64,000 nucleotides of DNA, from the NCBI GenBank assembly GCA_026545765.1, contig CM048839.1:89542414-89606413 (forward strand), written 5' to 3'. Positions 60,740 to 64,000 of this stretch are shown piece after piece (the stretch's first letter is position 1; the number at the start of each line of letters is the position of its first letter). This stretch comes from Plantago major (taxonomy: Eukaryota > Streptophyta > Magnoliopsida > Lamiales > Plantaginaceae). The position numbers and the translations under genes were made by a program. Below the pieces are notes generated by a model. That model made no database searches and had not been told where the DNA came from. It saw only the letters and a program-made list of their open reading frames with translations.

Positions 60740-61610
60740 TGTTAAAGCTTAGGATCCCGGATTGGTACTTGGAACTAGATTAATCAGACAATGTTGCCAA
60801 CAATGTTGTTCAACAATGTCTACAGTAAACAGATAACAGCGGATTAATAATAAAACTTCTATTACCAAGCCAATATATAGAAAAATATATTGGCAACGCC
60901 TTAGGCAAAATATCTACTGACAGGAAAAGTAGATCTAATCAACTAGGTTTAATACAATCACAACCGATTGATTATACAACCAAAACTAGCCCTAGAAGAA
61001 CCAATAGTAAAAGCTATTCTAGGTCGATGTTTGAAAGAGTTATTCCAACAATGAATACTCTTAGACAAACTCTAAAGCTAGCAGAAAACAAGAAGCCTAA
61101 TCTCTTCTAACAAAAACTCGATTGAATATCAAGAAAGGCTCAACCTTGCTTTGCTGAATCCTTGCATATATATACTTGAGATATCAACCTCTTCCATCTA
61201 TGTCGAAAAGCAATAGGATCTCAGCAAAGGCAATTTTCCTTTTACTTGTTTTCTTCAATATGCGCATAGAAGGAAATTCCCATATTTCGATTCTTCATAA
61301 AATATATTCCTTCTTGCTTTCACCACAAGCTGTTCTTTTTCCTTAAATCATCTCTTGTTCGATTTGTCAATACTTCCAGTCCAAGTTTCCTGTCCAATGT
61401 GCTTTGTCTTCGATGCCTACTGCAATGCTATATCTTCAATGTTATGTCAGCATTGAATTCTATCCTGTCACAATGTTATACAACATTGGTAATCCTGCAG
61501 CTTCACAAACAACAACAAACACAAACTTGGAACTGATTATTGAAAGACAAGATTATCAAAATATAAGTGCATACTGCACTTTCAAAATATAAGTGCATAC
61601 TGCACTTTCA
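60740..61610 (-). repeat. 5' LTR of the inner Sirevirus
   Basis: 871 bp partner of 51336-52202, with about a dozen differences and a few 1-3 bp gaps. It has the same doubled terminal 27 bp and the same octamer words. Confidence 0.93.
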
Positions 61611-62246
61611 AGCACCTCCTTGTAGACCATCAAAGCATCTGTGAAGAATGCATGCCAACACATCCCAGTGAACCAGCAGATGTCTGGTTCTGATGTCAAC
61701 AAGCTTGAAATCAGTGGGTGTATCTGGTTTTTCAAGATCACACACATCACTGTACAACTGTTTTACACCTTCAAGGAGATCATCATCCTTGGTGTCTATT
61801 TCAAAATCCTTTCCAAGATTTTGAAGATCAAACAACTTAAAGAAAGTTGTTAAGTCCAAAAGAATTACCTTTCCTTGGACTTTAGTTTTTATAGACACTA
61901 TTGCAGTGCCTTCAGAAATACAGGATATAATCCTGGAGTTATTGTAGAATTCTAACACATCTAGTGAAGAAATTCTACTGGGAAGAGCTGATAGAAAACC
62001 CTTGATTTTTGCCTTTTTAAGCATGTCAAGTATCAGCTTTCTATCGGCTTGATTTTCAACAGCAGCCGTGAGGTATTCCTCAATCATGGCACCACCCCAA
62101 ATCATTCTGTGATTTGAAGTCCAATGATCGGGTTTGACGTCTCCTACCAATCGATTGTTTACAACTACCAATTCTGGTGCTTGCTTTTCAGCAGTACCAG
62201 TGGTAGTATTTTGGGATTTCTGGGTAGAAGCACGTTTTGGAGCCAT
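61611..62246 (-). other. Envelope-like region of the outer Sirevirus, first part
   Basis: 212 open codons starting MAPKRASTQKSQNTTTGTAE on the minus strand, reaching the edge of the inner element. The stretch LDVLEFYNNSRIISCISEGT and then GKVILLDLTTFFKLFDLQNL resembles the conserved block of plant transposon proteins found downstream of pol in Sireviruses. The inner insertion separates it from 46520-51335. Confidence 0.65.
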
Positions 62247-62883
62247 CTCTTTATATAGCGTGAGTTTTTCGAAGGTCTGAAAGAGATTAAGGTGAAAGAT
62301 TAGTGATTCTTTGCAGAAAAACTAATTTGGGAGCAGAGATTTGCAGAAAAATAGAAGAGAGAAATTTGCTATTCTTGTGCAAGTCTGAATGTTGGATTAG
62401 GCGAAAGTGAATTCTTTTGCCAAAATCCTATATATATATAGCAATGTAATCTCAACAGTCACATACATTCAAATTAATTTTGTGTGTAGTTATCTGTGTA
62501 TTGCAGACAGGCGTGGGTAAAAGCTTGTTCGGCATTAAATGCATAGTGGGCCCTGTCGGAATTTCAACAGTCCACTATTTACTGAGAGTTAATCTCTGCC
62601 GTAAAGATCAATCGCCCATTTCATCAAGGGTCACCATTGCTTCTTCAGCAATGATCACAATCAGCAAATGTAATTGTGCCCATTTAATGAATTTTGGCTA
62701 TTAGCTATCTGAATCACGTTTCTGTGTAAATGAGAACACTGTTGTATCTGATTCTATCTTATACTTGTTGTCTTTTCAAAGTTTTTCACAAAGATAGAAA
62801 TAATTCAAACTTCAAGATAGTAGTTAACTGTAGAAAGTTGTACTATTTTCTTTTGTGTTCCCCCTCACTGAGTGATCTAGATA

Positions 62884-63015
62884 TCTGAGTACCCGTCTCA
62901 GAGATCTTCAAATAGCCATTTTACCCTTTAGCCTTTGGTTTCTGGATACCCGTTCTAGATTCCTCTTATCTGGATACCCGTTCCAGATTTCTCTTTTCTG
63001 GATACCCGTTCCAGA
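62884..63015. repeat. Four 19 bp hairpin repeats downstream of outer pol
   Basis: TCTGGATACCCGTTCCAGA at 62969-62987 and 62997-63015, with variants at 62941-62959 and 62884-62902. Each has 6 bp arms around TACCCGT. Spacing is 28 bp for the last three, with one variant set further off. Confidence 0.85.
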
Positions 63016-63062
63016 TCCCTTTTCTCTCTCCTTTGATATCTTCTTCCGATATCTGAACTTTT

Positions 63063-63999
63063 TCAGTTCTTGGGTAGCTCCATTAGTCCAAGACTGTGTC
63101 TTAAGGCTAAGAATCTACTTTCTTGTAGTGGCTTAGTGAAGATATCTGCAAGTTGATCTTCAGTGCCAATCTTGAGTATCTCTATATTGCCTTTTTCAAC
63201 ATGGTCTTTGATGAAGTGGTGTCTAACATCAATGTGCTTATTTCTAGCATGAAACTTAGGATTCTGAGTTATGGCAATAGCACTTGTGTTGTCACAGAAA
63301 ATGGGAGTTTTCTCTTCATTGAGTCCATAGTCTCTGAGTTGTTGTTGTATCCACAATATCTGTGAAGGACAACACCTATGAGAATATATTCAAACCTCTG
63401 TGGTAGATGTGGCAATTGAATTTTGTTTCTTGCTGAACCATGATATCAATCTAGCACCAAGAAATTGACATGTTCCTGAGGTGCTTTTTCTATCAAGCAG
63501 TGATCCAGCATAGTCGGCATCTGAATAGCCAACCAAACTTAATCCACTATCTTTTGGATACCACAATCCAACTTCTACAGTACCTTTTACATACCTCAAT
63601 ATTTTCATAGCAATGTTGTAGTGTGATTGCGTTGGATTTGTCTGAAATCTAGCACACACTCCAACTGCATATTGAATATCAGGTCTACTTGCAGTGAGAT
63701 ATAGTAGAGAACCAATCAATTTCCTATACTTGTGTTCTTCAACACTCTTGTCAGATTCAGTATAGGTCATTTTGGTTCCAATGCTCATTGGTATCTTAGC
63801 ATTCTTTTCAGAAGGCTTTAGATTAAACTTGTTGAGCATGTCCTTTGCATACTTTGTTTGACTAATGAATATTCCATCATTGAGTTACTTGACTTGCAGT
63901 CCTAGGAAGTAATTCAATTCTCCCATCATGCTCATCTCAAATTTACATTTCATGAGTTCAGCAAAGTCTTCACAAAGTTGCTTGTCTTTAGATCCAAAT
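63063..63999 (-). other. RT end and RNase H of the outer Sirevirus
   Basis: The minus strand carries YRKLIGSLLYLTASRPDIQY, GYSDADYAGSLLDRKSTSGT, then FCDNTSAIAITQNPKFHARN, KHIDVRHHFIKDHVEKGNIE and DQLADIFTKPLQESRFLALR. These are the copia RT tail and RNase H blocks in order. The remainder of pol lies beyond 64000. Confidence 0.9.
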
Positions 64000-64000
64000 A

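Larger units (their letters stand above)
51336..61610 (-). mobile_element. Inner Sirevirus-like copia element, both LTRs
   Basis: A 10.3 kb element in minus orientation, inserted into the outer element's envelope-like region with a perfect target duplication AGCAC (51331-51335 and 61611-61615). LTRs are 867 and 871 bp. The primer-binding site TGGCATCAAAGCC lies 2 bp inside the 5' LTR; a purine tract AAGGGGGAG precedes the 3' LTR. Parts: gag (60708-58797) with knuckles CFECQGWGHYQNEC (about 59780) and CTYCHKSGHKKPYC (about 58965); protease DSGCSRHMTGNP (about 58610); integrase (about 58250-57480); RT-RNase H (57428-55404, YVDD box at about 56340); spacer (55403-54240); envelope-like region (54035-52403). 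Broken, with about half a dozen interruptions, mostly in gag and integrase. LTR divergence of about 1.5-2% suggests about a million years or less. Confidence 0.93.
44444..64000 (-). mobile_element. Outer Sirevirus-like copia element, truncated by window edge
   Basis: Minus orientation. The right edge cuts it inside the reverse transcriptase. Visible parts from the right: end of reverse transcriptase and RNase H (63999-63063); a spacer with four small hairpins (62884-63015); a long envelope-like region starting at 62246, split by the inner element (51336-61610), resuming at 51335 and running to about 46520; a purine tract AATAGGGGAAATT at 46094-46106; and the 3' LTR (44444-46093). A large extra region after pol is characteristic of Maximus/SIRE-type Sireviruses. 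The envelope-like label follows that family; membrane or fusion features were not seen. The coding parts are broken at several places. Left flank CCGTC would be one half of the target duplication. Confidence 0.85.

Noticed and set aside
1-64000. CRISPR arrays, bacterial operons, rRNA or organellar inserts
   Set aside because: No regularly spaced identical repeats with unique spacers, no rRNA landmarks and no chloroplast or mitochondrial genes were seen. The DNA is plant nuclear in all respects.

Overview
The window is nuclear DNA of a flowering plant, most likely a eudicot. The evidence is AT-rich intergenic DNA, spliced genes with GT/AG introns, two plant housekeeping genes, and nested copia-type elements of the Sirevirus kind with an extra envelope-like region. 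Nothing looks bacterial, organellar or viral outside integrated elements. Two host genes are well supported, both on the minus strand: the 5' part of a TOM1-like (TOL1-type) VHS/GAT trafficking gene at the left edge (about 504-2790, continuing off the window), and a complete nine-coding-exon phosphopantothenate-cysteine ligase gene of CoA synthesis (coding 29787-32869; exon lengths add to 972 bp, 323 residues). A third host remnant is an F-box N-terminus at 22767-23075.

Layout, left to right. 1-2800: TOL1-like gene with a MITE in intron 1. 3862-6554: a 2.7 kb solo LTR. 6790-10610: an odd AT-rich block with a short motif repeated many times, a gene-5'-end-like piece on the minus strand, a tandem duplication and a TIR transposon with a 10 bp target duplication. 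10980-11330: a cluster of CCATGG palindromes. 11835-12640: a LINE reverse-transcriptase fragment. 13944-18072: a degenerate Helitron, minus strand, with both termini recognisable. 18165-19513: a sequence also found inverted inside intron 1 of the CoA gene (33075-34445). 19845-21830: a cluster of nested inverted repeats. 23349-28908: a young copia element with equal-length LTRs. 29640-34570: the CoA gene. 34658-40941: a second copia element just upstream of it, same orientation. 40960-43626: three non-autonomous DNA-transposon candidates. 43627-44443: LTR-like debris. 44444-64000: a large Sirevirus-like element (outer, running off the right edge) whose envelope-like region is split by a second Sirevirus-like element (inner, 51336-61610).

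How it works together. More than two thirds of the window is mobile DNA. The main points of contact with host genes are the copia LTR directly upstream of the CoA gene, which carries a good TATA box reading towards it, and the repeat filling that gene's first intron. The most unusual signals are: a compact TATA/ORF/poly(A) mini-gene on the opposite strand inside the leader of the second copia element; an octamer repeated about 20 times through the inner Sirevirus; a different nonamer repeated in the outer one; and a run of small phase-0 exon-like blocks in the outer element's envelope-like region. All alignments and counts were made by eye.
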